From contig CAVTGA010000002.1 of the NCBI GenBank assembly GCA_963734185.1, positions 558,001 through 622,000 of the forward strand: a stretch of 64,000 nucleotides of DNA. Direction: 5' to 3'. This document shows positions 44,814 to 52,765 of the stretch, one piece after another; positions within the stretch are counted from its first letter, which is position 1, and every line of letters starts with the position of its first letter. The DNA is from PALSA-894 sp963734185 (GTDB lineage Bacteria > Pseudomonadota > Alphaproteobacteria > Rhizobiales > Xanthobacteraceae). The notes beneath the pieces were generated by a model. The model was not told the origin of the DNA. It did no database searches and worked only from the letters and a program-made list of their open reading frames with translations. A program made the position numbers and the translations under genes.

Positions 44814-45296
44814 ATGGACGAACTCCTGCCGCTCGCCGAAAAGGTCGCTCTCGCTCTGATCGAGCGCAAGCACACGATCGCGATCGCCGAATCCTCGACC
44901 GGCGGCCTGATCTCCGCCGCGTTGCTGGCGGTGCCGGGCGCGTCGGCCTACTTCCTCGGCGGCGCCGTGGTCTATACGCGCCACGCGCGGCGCGCCCTGC
45001 TCGGCATTCCGGACGAGGCGCTCGCCGACATCAGGCCGGCGACCGAACCCTACGCGCTGCTGCTCGCGCGTACGGCGCGCGAACGTTTCGGATCGGACTG
45101 GTGCCTGGCCGAGACCGGCGCCACCGGGCCGACCGGCAACCGCTACGGCGATGCCCCGGGGCACTGCTGCCTCGCGCTCGCAGGCGAGACCGAGTATGCG
45201 ACGACGCTCGAGACCGGCCGCGCCGACCGCCGCGCCAATATGGAGTCCTTTACTACGGCCGCGCTTGAGCTGTTGATACAGAACCTGTCGCGCTGA
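44814..45296 (+). CDS. CinA C-terminal-domain protein (PncC-like nicotinamide-nucleotide amidase)
   Basis: A 160-residue stand-alone CinA C-terminal domain. AIAESSTGGLISAALL and GATGPTGNRYGDAPG are the conserved active-site segments; the family's known member PncC deamidates nicotinamide mononucleotide to nicotinic-acid mononucleotide in NAD recycling. Here the second motif is GATGPTGNRYG rather than the common GIAGPxGGTxxKPVG, so the substrate may differ. It starts 28 bases after the ion transporter and is followed by the thioesterase, so it belongs to the second LIV transcript. Confidence 0.85.
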   Translation: MDELLPLAEKVALALIERKHTIAIAESSTGGLISAALLAVPGASAYFLGGAVVYTRHARRALLGIPDEALADIRPATEPYALLLARTARERFGSDWCLAETGATGPTGNRYGDAPGHCCLALAGETEYATTLETGRADRRANMESFTTAALELLIQNLSR

Positions 45297-45314
45297 CACT
45301 CAGGGGCGACCCCG

Positions 45315-45767
45315 ATGGCGCAGCCTTCCGACGACCCGGTCCAGGCGCGGCTCCGCTATGTCTTCGAGCAGATGGTGCCGTTCAATCGCGTGCTCGGATT
45401 GACGGTCCACTCGGCCGATCCGGAGGCGCCGCAACTGCGCTTCGACATGCGGCCCGAATTGATCGGCAACCCGGCCGCGCAGATCCTGCACGGCGGCGTC
45501 ATCTCGGCGGTGCTCGACGTCGCGGCCGGCTTCGCCATCTACATGGCGGCGCTGCGCAACGACGAGAACCCGGGCGACAAGCGCTTTCCCAAGCTCGGGA
45601 CCATCGACCTGCGCGTCGACTACCTGCGTCCCGGCCGCGGCAAGCATTTCATCGCCACCGGACGCGTGGTGCGGCGCGGCAGCCGCATCGCGGTCGCCCA
45701 CATGGAGCTGGTCAACGACACCGGCGAGCTGATCGCGACCGGCGCGGCGGCCTATGTGATCAATTGA
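45315..45767 (+). CDS. Hot-dog fold thioesterase (PaaI/YiiD-like)
   Basis: A 150-residue acyl-CoA thioesterase-type protein. ILHGGVISAVLDVAAGFA is the hot-dog helix with the HGG motif of the PaaI/thioesterase group; TIDLRVDYLRPG and VRRGSRIAVAHMEL form the following strands, and the catalytic Asp is probably in AVLDVAAG. It would hydrolyse a CoA thioester in the cytosol. It is the last gene of the second LIV operon, 18 bases after the CinA-like gene, which suggests that the imported compound passes through a CoA ester. Confidence 0.87.
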   Translation: MAQPSDDPVQARLRYVFEQMVPFNRVLGLTVHSADPEAPQLRFDMRPELIGNPAAQILHGGVISAVLDVAAGFAIYMAALRNDENPGDKRFPKLGTIDLRVDYLRPGRGKHFIATGRVVRRGSRIAVAHMELVNDTGELIATGAAAYVIN

Positions 45768-45774
45768 GGCGGCC

Positions 45775-45898
45775 GTAGCCCGGATTGCGCCTCAAGCCGC
45801 GCGTCCGCGTCCTACCACGCGCCATGGCGCAATCCGGGGCAGACTTCACAACCGGCGCGACCGTTCCCGGCTTTCGCGAAGGGCGAAAGCCGGGCTAC
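45775..45898. repeat. Palindromic repeat family 2 (GTAGCCCGG), copy 2
   Basis: Two hairpins: GTAGCCCGGATTGCGCC with GGCGCAATCCGGGGC, then CCCGGCTTTCGC with GGCGAAAGCCGGGCTAC. It fills the gap between two convergent genes (thioesterase and LIV system 3 binding protein) and probably ends transcription from both sides. Confidence 0.8.
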
Positions 45899-45910
45899 GG
45901 CTACTACGCG

Positions 45911-47065
45911 TCAGTTCGTCAGATACTCGGTCACCGACTTCCACTTGCCGTCGACGATCTGGCACAGCATCGAGCGGTCGGAGCCGAGGTGCTTGGTGGC
46001 GCTGAACTTCTGCTCGTCCGCCCCGAACATGTCGACCGGGTAGGTGTTGCCTTCGAGCGCCTTGGTGACGGTCTCGGGGGTCAGCACCTGGCCGGCCTTT
46101 TCGACCACCAGCCCGAACAGGTTGATGATCTCCCAGCCATAGGCCGAGAACACCGTGGCATCCTCGTTGAACTTCGACTTGTAGCTCGCGAACCAGTCGC
46201 GGATCTTCTGATCGGCGTCGTCGGCATACGGGTGTTTGAGCGTGCAGGTCGAATAGAAGCCGTTCACCGCCGCGCCGCCGAGCTTGTGGATGATGTCGGA
46301 GTAGCTGGCGGTGGTGCCGATGAATTCCGGATTCCAGCCGAGCCGCTTGGCGGTCGCGATGGTGCCGATGGTCTCGCGAATGATGGTGCCCATGACGACG
46401 CCGTCGCAGCCCAACTCCTTCATCTTGGCGACCTGCGAGGAGAAGTCGGTCGCGCCACGCTTGAACGTGGTGCGCTCGACGAACGCCATGCCGAGGTCCT
46501 TGAGGCCCTGCTCGGCGCCCTGCATCACCTCGGTGCCGAAGTCGTCGTCCTGGTAGAGCGTGCAGACCTTCTTCAGGCCCTTGTCCTTGACCAGCCGCTT
46601 GATGCCGGCGCGGATCTGATCGAAGTACGGCGCCGCGAACGAGAACTTGAGCCGGTGCACCGGCTCGTACATCTCGCGCGAGCCCGACAGCGGGAACAGA
46701 TGCGGGATGTTCTTGTCGAGATAGATCGGCATCGCCGCCATGGCGGTCGGCGTGCCGATGGCGCCGAGGACGGCGAAGATCTTGTCCTGCTGCACCATCT
46801 TCTGCGCGGCGAGCACGGCCTTGCGCGGATCATAGCCGTGATCCTCGACCACGAGGCGCAGCTTGCGGCCATGGATGCCGCCGGCCGCATTGATCTCGTC
46901 CACGCGCATGCGCATGCCGTTCACGGCTGCCTTGGAGAACGACACGATCGGGCCGGAGAGGTCCTGCGCGGTGCCGATGACGATCTCGGTCTGCGTCACT
47001 CCCTGGGTCTGTGCCAACGCCGGGGTGACGGCGAGAGCAAGGATGGCTGTGGCGACGAATTTCAT
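45911..47065 (-). CDS. LIV-type ABC substrate-binding protein (system 3)
   Basis: A 384-residue type I periplasmic binding protein. Signal peptide MKFVATAILALAV to ALAQT; mature part starts GVTQTEIVIGTAQDLSGPIVSFSKA, with RLVVEDHGYDPRKAVLAAQKMV and CTLYQDDDFGTEVMQGAEQG as fold landmarks. AAGGAGGAAG precedes ATG 47065. Last gene of the minus-strand operon livH-livM-livG-livF-acyl-CoA synthetase-binding protein, which implies it serves these permeases. The link to a CoA ligase suggests a carboxylic-acid ligand. Confidence 0.92.
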   Translation of the reverse strand: MKFVATAILALAVTPALAQTQGVTQTEIVIGTAQDLSGPIVSFSKAAVNGMRMRVDEINAAGGIHGRKLRLVVEDHGYDPRKAVLAAQKMVQQDKIFAVLGAIGTPTAMAAMPIYLDKNIPHLFPLSGSREMYEPVHRLKFSFAAPYFDQIRAGIKRLVKDKGLKKVCTLYQDDDFGTEVMQGAEQGLKDLGMAFVERTTFKRGATDFSSQVAKMKELGCDGVVMGTIIRETIGTIATAKRLGWNPEFIGTTASYSDIIHKLGGAAVNGFYSTCTLKHPYADDADQKIRDWFASYKSKFNEDATVFSAYGWEIINLFGLVVEKAGQVLTPETVTKALEGNTYPVDMFGADEQKFSATKHLGSDRSMLCQIVDGKWKSVTEYLTN

Positions 47066-47119
47066 GGTTGTCTTCCTCCTTAACGTCCGTTGCCTCGTGT
47101 TCATCGCACGCTGCCTGAA

Positions 47120-48967
47120 TCAAGCGGCAGCACGCGCGTACATCTGCTCGATCAGGTCGCGGTATTTCTCGTGCACCAGCTTGCGCTTGAGCTTCATGGT
47201 CGGGGTCAGCTCCTCGTCCTCGGCGGTGAGCTTCTGCTCGATCAGCCGGAACTTGCGGATCTGCTCGACGCGGGCGAACTGCGTGTTCACCTTGTCGATC
47301 TCGCCCTGGATCAGCTCCTGGATCTCCGGCCGGCGGCACAGGCTCATGTAGTTGGAGAACGGGATCGAGTGATCCTGGGCGTATTTCTCGACGTTCTCGT
47401 GGTCGATCATGACCAGCGCCGAGAGGAACGGCCGGCGGTCGCCGATCACCACGGCGTCGGTGACGTAGGGCGAGAACTTGATCTGGTTCTCGAATTCCGA
47501 GGGCGTGATGTTCTTGCCGCCCGCCGTGATGATGATGTCCTTCATGCGGTCGGTGATATAGAAATAGCCGCGCTCGTCAACGCGGCCGACGTCGCCGGTG
47601 TGCAGCCAGCCGTCGCGCAGGGTCTCGGCGGTCTTCTCCGGCTGGTTGAGATAGCCCATGAATACCGCGGGGCTGCGCACCATCAGCTCTCCCGCGGGGG
47701 AAAGCTTGACCTCGGTGCGCGGCGCCGGCAGGCCGATCGAGCCGGGCTTGGCGCGTCCGACCGGATTGGCGGTCGCGGTGCCGGTCGACTCGGTCATGCC
47801 CCACACTTCGATCATCTCGAGACCGAGCGCCGCGTACCAGCGCAACAGGTCGGGCGCGATCGGCGCTGCGCCGGTGATGAGCAGGCGCGCGCGGTGCACG
47901 CCGATCGACTTGCGGATGTTGTTGAGCACGAGCACGCGCCCCAGCCAGAACGCGGCGGCAAGAGGGGCCGGTACCGGCTTGCCGTCCTCGCGCAGCTTGG
48001 CGACCCGATGGCCGATGCCGATCGCGACCCCGTAGCTCCATTGCTGCAGGCGGCCCGCCTCCTTCAGACGGATCAGCACGCCGGAGTAGAACTTCTCCCA
48101 GATTCGCGGCACGGCGCCGAAGATGGTCGGTGCGATCTCGCGCACGTTCTCCGGCACGGTCTCGGGATTCTCGACGAAGTTGAGCCGCGTGCCGGACGCG
48201 AGCGACGTATAGACGCCGAGGACGCGCTCGGCCACGTGACACAGCGGCAGGAAGCACATGCGCTCGTCGTCGTTGCGCTGCGCGAAGGCCTGCAGATTGA
48301 GATTGATGGCGGCGACCACATTGGCGTGCGACAGCATCGCGCCCTTGGGCTTGCCGGTGGTGCCCGAGGTGTAGATCAAGGTGGCAAGATCGTTCGCCTT
48401 GCGGGTCGCGATGCGCGCCTCCCACACGCCCGGATGGGCGGCGTCGTGCGCGCGCCCGATCTCGCGCAGCTTTTCGAGGCTCATCACCTGCGGGTCGTCG
48501 AGCTCGCGCAGGCCGTCCATGTCGAACACGACGATCTTGCGCAGCAGGGGAAGGCGCGCGCGCACCTCGAGCGCCTTGTCGAGCTGCTCGTCGTCCTCCA
48601 CGAACAGATGGACGGTGCTCGAGTCGGCGCTCAGATACTCGACCTGCGCCGGCGCGTCGGTCGGGTAGATGCCGTTGGAGACGCCCGCGGCGCCGAGGAT
48701 GCCCATGTCGGCGAGCAGCCACTCGCGATTGGTGTTGGACAGCACCGAGGCGCATTCGCCCGGCTCGAAGCCGAGCGCGATCAGCCCCATGCCGATCTCG
48801 CGCGCGATGGCGCCGAACTCGGTCCAGGTGATGCTGCGCCAGATGCCGAACTCCTTCTGGCGCATGATCACGTCGCCGCCGCGGGTCTTGACCGCGTGCC
48901 AGAACAGCTTCGGCACGGTGTCGACCGCCGTATCGCGGCTCAGCGCCAGAGCTTCTTGCGTTTCCAT
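47120..48967 (-). CDS. AMP-dependent acyl-CoA synthetase (long-chain fatty-acid-CoA-ligase-like)
   Basis: A 615-residue ANL-superfamily adenylating enzyme. P-loop YTSGTTGKPKGAM, WGMTESTGTATANP (A5), GWLHTGDVGRVDERGYFYI (A7/A8 Asp) and KNITPSEFENQIK are present; the family's C-terminal Lys is probably in TMKLKRK. It activates a carboxylic acid with ATP and joins it to CoA. Large size and the VAERVLGVY stretch match the FadD15/long-chain subgroup. Its start overlaps livF by 28 bases. In LIV operons such ligases are thought to trap the imported acid as its CoA ester; chain length or aromatic nature is not decidable. Confidence 0.92.
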   Translation of the reverse strand: METQEALALSRDTAVDTVPKLFWHAVKTRGGDVIMRQKEFGIWRSITWTEFGAIAREIGMGLIALGFEPGECASVLSNTNREWLLADMGILGAAGVSNGIYPTDAPAQVEYLSADSSTVHLFVEDDEQLDKALEVRARLPLLRKIVVFDMDGLRELDDPQVMSLEKLREIGRAHDAAHPGVWEARIATRKANDLATLIYTSGTTGKPKGAMLSHANVVAAINLNLQAFAQRNDDERMCFLPLCHVAERVLGVYTSLASGTRLNFVENPETVPENVREIAPTIFGAVPRIWEKFYSGVLIRLKEAGRLQQWSYGVAIGIGHRVAKLREDGKPVPAPLAAAFWLGRVLVLNNIRKSIGVHRARLLITGAAPIAPDLLRWYAALGLEMIEVWGMTESTGTATANPVGRAKPGSIGLPAPRTEVKLSPAGELMVRSPAVFMGYLNQPEKTAETLRDGWLHTGDVGRVDERGYFYITDRMKDIIITAGGKNITPSEFENQIKFSPYVTDAVVIGDRRPFLSALVMIDHENVEKYAQDHSIPFSNYMSLCRRPEIQELIQGEIDKVNTQFARVEQIRKFRLIEQKLTAEDEELTPTMKLKRKLVHEKYRDLIEQMYARAAA

Positions 48968-49713
48968 CGTCGCTGTCCCCTCACCCCGCCGGCCTTCATG
49001 CCGAGATAGAATTCGCGGATATCCGCATTCTCGGCGAGCCGCGCGCCGGTATCATCCATCACGATGCGTCCGACCTCGAGCACGTAGCCGTGGTCGGCGA
49101 TCTTGAGCGCCATGTGGGCGTTCTGCTCGACCAAGAGGATGGTCGCGCCGCGCTCGCGGTTGATGCGCACCACGATCTCGAAGATCTCCTTCGTCAGTTT
49201 CGGCGACAGGCCGAGGCTCGGCTCGTCCATCAGGATGACGGCGGGCCGCGCCAAGAGAGCGCGCGCGATCGCCAGCATCTGCTGCTGCCCGCCCGAGAGC
49301 TGGCCCGCTTCCTGCCTGGCGCGCTCGCGCAGGATGGGAAAATAGCCGAACACGGCCTCCAGGTCCTGCGACACGCCGTCCGGGTCGGCGCGCGTGAATG
49401 CTCCCATGCGCAGGTTGTCCTCGACCGAGAGCAGCGGAAAGACCTCGCGGCCTTCCGGCACGTGGACGATGCCGGCGCGCACGATGGCGTCGGGCGAGCG
49501 GCCCTGGATCTCGCCGCCGCGGAACTTCACCTGTCCCTTCTGCGGCTCGATGATGCCGGAGATGGTCTTGAGCGTCGTGGTCTTGCCGGCGCCGTTGGCG
49601 CCGAGCACGGTGACGATCTTGCCTTCGGGCACCGACAGGCTCACGCCGCGCAAGGCCTGGACCGGGCCGTAGGTCGATTCGACGTTGAGCAGTTGGAGGA
49701 TCGGATCGGCCAT
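48940..49713 (-). CDS. livF: LIV-type ABC ATPase LivF (system 3)
   Basis: A 257-residue ABC ATPase. Walker A GANGAGKTT, VPEGREVFPLLSVEDNL, signature LSGGQQQMLAIARAL, Walker B VILMDEPSLGLSP, switch VEQNAHM. It has a basic C-terminal tail of about 15 residues (RGQRRWKRKKL) that overlaps the acyl-CoA synthetase start, unusual for LivF. ATG 49713 shares one base with the livG stop (TGATG). Confidence 0.93.
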   Translation of the reverse strand: MADPILQLLNVESTYGPVQALRGVSLSVPEGKIVTVLGANGAGKTTTLKTISGIIEPQKGQVKFRGGEIQGRSPDAIVRAGIVHVPEGREVFPLLSVEDNLRMGAFTRADPDGVSQDLEAVFGYFPILRERARQEAGQLSGGQQQMLAIARALLARPAVILMDEPSLGLSPKLTKEIFEIVVRINRERGATILLVEQNAHMALKIADHGYVLEVGRIVMDDTGARLAENADIREFYLGMKAGGVRGQRRWKRKKLWR

Positions 49714-50474
49714 CAATCCGCTCCCCCGAGATAGGCCTCGACCACCTTGGGGTGCGACTGCACCTCGGCCGGCGGCCCTTCGGCGATCATGCGGCCCTCG
49801 TTGAGCGCCAGCACGCGGGTCGAGACGCGCGACACCAGGTTCATGTCGTGCTCGACCATCAGCACCGTGATGCCGAGCTCCTTGCGGATGTCCTCGATCC
49901 AGAACGCCATGTCGTCGGTCTCTTCCGGGTTGAGGCCGGAGGAGGGCTCGTCGAGCAGCAGGAGTTTCGGCTCGGTCGAGAGCGCACGCGCCAATTCCAC
50001 CACCTTGCGCACCCCGTAGGGCAGGCCCGCCACCAGGCTGTCGCGATAGTGGGCGAGATCGAGGAAGTCGATCACGCGCTCGACCGCGGTGCGCTGCGCG
50101 ATCTCGGCCCTGCGTACCGCGGGCAGGAACATCAGGTCCTGCCACAGCGACGTGGCGCGGTGGCGGTGGCGGCCAATCAGCAGGTTCTGCAGCACGGTCG
50201 CGTGCTCGAACAGCTCGATGTTCTGGAACGTGCGCGCGATGCCGAGCTCGGCGATATGATGCGGCGAGCCGCCGATTTCGCGGTCCTCGAACACGATGCG
50301 GCCCGAGGTCGCCGGATAGATCTGACCGATCAGGTTGAAGATCGTGGTCTTGCCGGCGCCGTTCGGGCCGATGATGGTGTAGACCTCGCCCGGCGTGACC
50401 TCGAAGCTCACGCCGTCGACGGCGACCACGCCGCCGAACCGCACGCCGAGGTTTTCGACCTTGAAGAAGCTCAT
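49713..50474 (-). CDS. livG: LIV-type ABC ATPase LivG (system 3)
   Basis: A 253-residue ABC ATPase. Walker A GPNGAGKTT, Q-loop ARTFQNIELF, signature LPYGVRKVVELARAL, Walker B LLLLDEPSSGLNP, switch VEHDMN. The tail VVEAYLGG is LivG-typical. ATG 50474 shares one base with the livM stop; a GTG one codon earlier is also possible. Partner of the LivF encoded next. Confidence 0.93.
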   Translation of the reverse strand: MSFFKVENLGVRFGGVVAVDGVSFEVTPGEVYTIIGPNGAGKTTIFNLIGQIYPATSGRIVFEDREIGGSPHHIAELGIARTFQNIELFEHATVLQNLLIGRHRHRATSLWQDLMFLPAVRRAEIAQRTAVERVIDFLDLAHYRDSLVAGLPYGVRKVVELARALSTEPKLLLLDEPSSGLNPEETDDMAFWIEDIRKELGITVLMVEHDMNLVSRVSTRVLALNEGRMIAEGPPAEVQSHPKVVEAYLGGAD

Positions 50475-51544
50475 CACAGCCGCTCCGAGCGCATGTAGCT
50501 GCGCTGGCGGCGGAACGTGCCGCGGCGATAGAACGGGAAGACGTCGAAATAGGTGCGGATCTTGAGCCAGCGGCCATAGAGCCCGTAGGGCTCGAAGATG
50601 ATGAAGCCAATCAGCACCAGGCCGAACGCCACCGACTGCAGGCCGGAGGGCGCCAGCCAGGGCGGCAGGAAGTCCTTGGCGATCGAGATCAGCTGCGGCA
50701 GCACGATGATGAAGACGGCGCCCAGCACCGCGCCGTGCAGCGAGCCGATGCCGCCGATGATCACGATCACCACCAGTTCGATCGACTGCAGCAGGGTGAA
50801 CTGCTCGGGCGAGATGAAGGCGAGCTTGTGGGCGTAGAGCGCACCGCCGATGCCGGTGAGCGCGGCCGAGAGCGCAAACGACAGCGTCTTGTACCAGGCG
50901 AGGTTGACCCCCATGCAGCTCGCCGAGATCTCCGAATCGCGGATCGCGATGAAGGCGCGGCCGGTGGGCGAGCGCAGCAGATTCAACAGCGCCAGGCAGG
51001 ACAACGCCGCGAGCGCGAGGCAGAGATAGTAGAAGCTCGCATCGCTCGACAGCTGGTAGCCGAACAGGTCAACCGCCTTGAGGTGCTTGCCGGCGTTGCC
51101 GCCGGTGAGCTTCTCCCAGCGCGTGATGATCTCTTCGACGATCACGTTGAAGGCAAGCGTGGCGATGGCGAGGTAGATGCCTTTGAGGCGCAGCGCCGGC
51201 AGGCCGACGATCACGCCGACCGCGCCGGCGAACAGCGCCGCGCAGGAGATCGAGATGACGAACGGCACGCCGGCGGCCTGCAACAGCGCTTCGGTGTAGG
51301 CGCCGACCGCAAGGAACGCCGCATGGCCGAGCGAGATTTGTCCAGTGTAGCCGACCAGCAGCATCAGGCCGAAGCCGACGATCGAATAGATCAGCACGAA
51401 ATGCAGCTGCGAGAGCACGTATTCGCTGACCAGCAGGGGCGCGGCGAGGCAGAGCACGACCAACAGGCCGTACCAGAACCTCTGGCCGCCGTGCTGGAAC
51501 AGGCGGATGTCCTGGCCGTAGTCGGTCTTGAAGATGAAGCGCAA
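50474..51544 (-). CDS. livM: LIV-type ABC permease LivM (system 3)
   Basis: A 356-residue permease. Landmarks: VGFGLMLLVGYTGQISLGHAAFLAVGAY, RLKGIYLAIATLAFNVIVEE and IAIRDSEISASCMGVNLAWYK. No ATG is available near the expected N-terminus; TTG 51544, with GAAGG ten bases upstream, gives MRFIFKTDYGQDIRLF, a start seen in related proteins. This leaves a five-base gap to livH. The longest frame reads back through livH and is artefactual. Confidence 0.9.
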   Translation of the reverse strand: MRFIFKTDYGQDIRLFQHGGQRFWYGLLVVLCLAAPLLVSEYVLSQLHFVLIYSIVGFGLMLLVGYTGQISLGHAAFLAVGAYTEALLQAAGVPFVISISCAALFAGAVGVIVGLPALRLKGIYLAIATLAFNVIVEEIITRWEKLTGGNAGKHLKAVDLFGYQLSSDASFYYLCLALAALSCLALLNLLRSPTGRAFIAIRDSEISASCMGVNLAWYKTLSFALSAALTGIGGALYAHKLAFISPEQFTLLQSIELVVIVIIGGIGSLHGAVLGAVFIIVLPQLISIAKDFLPPWLAPSGLQSVAFGLVLIGFIIFEPYGLYGRWLKIRTYFDVFPFYRRGTFRRQRSYMRSERL

Positions 51545-51549
51545 CGCTT

Positions 51550-52431
51550 TCAGACCTTCTTGTGCACGGTTTCGCCGAAGATTCCCGACGGCATGAACAA
51601 CAGCACCACCAGCACCACCACATAGGCGGCCACGTCCTTGAAACCTTCCGGCAGATAGAAGCCCGCAAAGGCCTCGACCAGGCCGATGATCAGGCCGCCG
51701 ACGATCGAGCCGGGCACGCTGCCGAAGCCGCCGAGCACGGCAGCGGGAAACGCCTTCAGGCCGATGAACCCCATGTTGGAATGCACGAACGCGATCGGCG
51801 CGAGCAGGATGCCGCCGAACGCCGCAACCCCGGCCGAGAGTCCCCAGATCAGCATGTTCACGCGCTGCACCGGGATGCCCATGTAGTAGGCGGCGAGCTG
51901 GTTCTGCGAGGTCGCCTGCATCGCGACGCCGAGCTTGGCGAAGCGGAAGAACACGTAGAGGCCCGCGCACAGCGCCGCCGTCATGGCGATCACGGCGAGC
52001 TGCTCGACCGCCAGCACCGCGCCGCCGATGCGTACCACCGCGTCGCCGAACGGGGTCGGCAGCGAGTGGGTCTCGGTGCCCCAGCCCGGCACCATGGTGA
52101 CGACGCCGCGGATCACGTAGCCGACGCCGATGGTGATCATCACCACGGTGAAGGTCGGATAGCCGAGCACGGGGCGGATCACGATGCGCTCGATCAGCAT
52201 GCCGACCAGCGCCATGACGACGACGGCGAACAGGATCGTGGCCCAATAGGGAAAGCCGAGGAAGGTGCCGCCGGTGAGCCCGAAGAACGCGCCGAGCATC
52301 ATCAGGTCGCCCTGCGCGAAGTTGACGGTCTCGGTCGCCTTGTAGATGAGCACGAAACCGAGCGCGACGAGGGCATAGACGCAGCCCTGGGCAACGCCGG
52401 CAAGGAATAGCTGCATCAACTGGCTGAGCAA
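51550..52431 (-). CDS. livH: LIV-type ABC permease LivH (system 3)
   Basis: A 293-residue permease. GVAQGCVYALVALGFVLIYKATETVNFAQGDLMMLGA is the LivH hallmark region (given here in its order: GVAQGCVYALVALG, then NFAQGDLMMLG), and FAKLGVAMQATSQNQLAAYYMG is the ATPase-contact loop. The start is taken as TTG 52431 because GGGGGG lies just before it; ATG 52416 is the alternative. First gene of the third LIV operon, so its promoter should lie in the 334-base upstream gap that also holds repeat copy B. Confidence 0.88.
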   Translation of the reverse strand: MLSQLMQLFLAGVAQGCVYALVALGFVLIYKATETVNFAQGDLMMLGAFFGLTGGTFLGFPYWATILFAVVVMALVGMLIERIVIRPVLGYPTFTVVMITIGVGYVIRGVVTMVPGWGTETHSLPTPFGDAVVRIGGAVLAVEQLAVIAMTAALCAGLYVFFRFAKLGVAMQATSQNQLAAYYMGIPVQRVNMLIWGLSAGVAAFGGILLAPIAFVHSNMGFIGLKAFPAAVLGGFGSVPGSIVGGLIIGLVEAFAGFYLPEGFKDVAAYVVVLVVLLFMPSGIFGETVHKKV

Positions 52432-52559
52432 GTATCCCCCCGCGCCGCAGGCTCGCCGCCCATCGGCGTGCCGAGTGTAGCCCAACGGCCTGCCGGGTTG
52501 GAAGCAGCGCTGCTGGTATTCCACGGCCGCGAGCTTTCGAGAGACGTCGGTGACGATCT

Positions 52560-52715
52560 GTAGGGCGGGCAAAGGCGCCGCACCTGCCGTGCCACAAGCG
52601 CGAAACGCAGAAGCGCCGTGCCCGCGTCGGGCCGCGGGGCACTCCGATGGCGGGCACGGCGCACGCGCTCGGCGCTCATCGCCGCGATCTCATGTCGCGC
52701 CTTTGCCCGCCCTAC
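52560..52715. repeat. Palindromic intergenic repeat family 1, copy B
   Basis: Outer arms GTAGGGCGGGCAAAGGCGCC and GTCGCGCCTTTGCCCGCCCTAC (the second given with two extra inner bases), internal GCCGTGCCCGCG / GGCGGGCACGGCG. About 156 bases. It lies between the third LIV operon and the flavoenzyme gene; the rest of the 334-base gap shows no gene. Confidence 0.85.
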
Positions 52716-52765
52716 AGAGAATAAAAGGGCCCGCTCGCGCGCGCCCTTTGCATCCTCCATATTCT

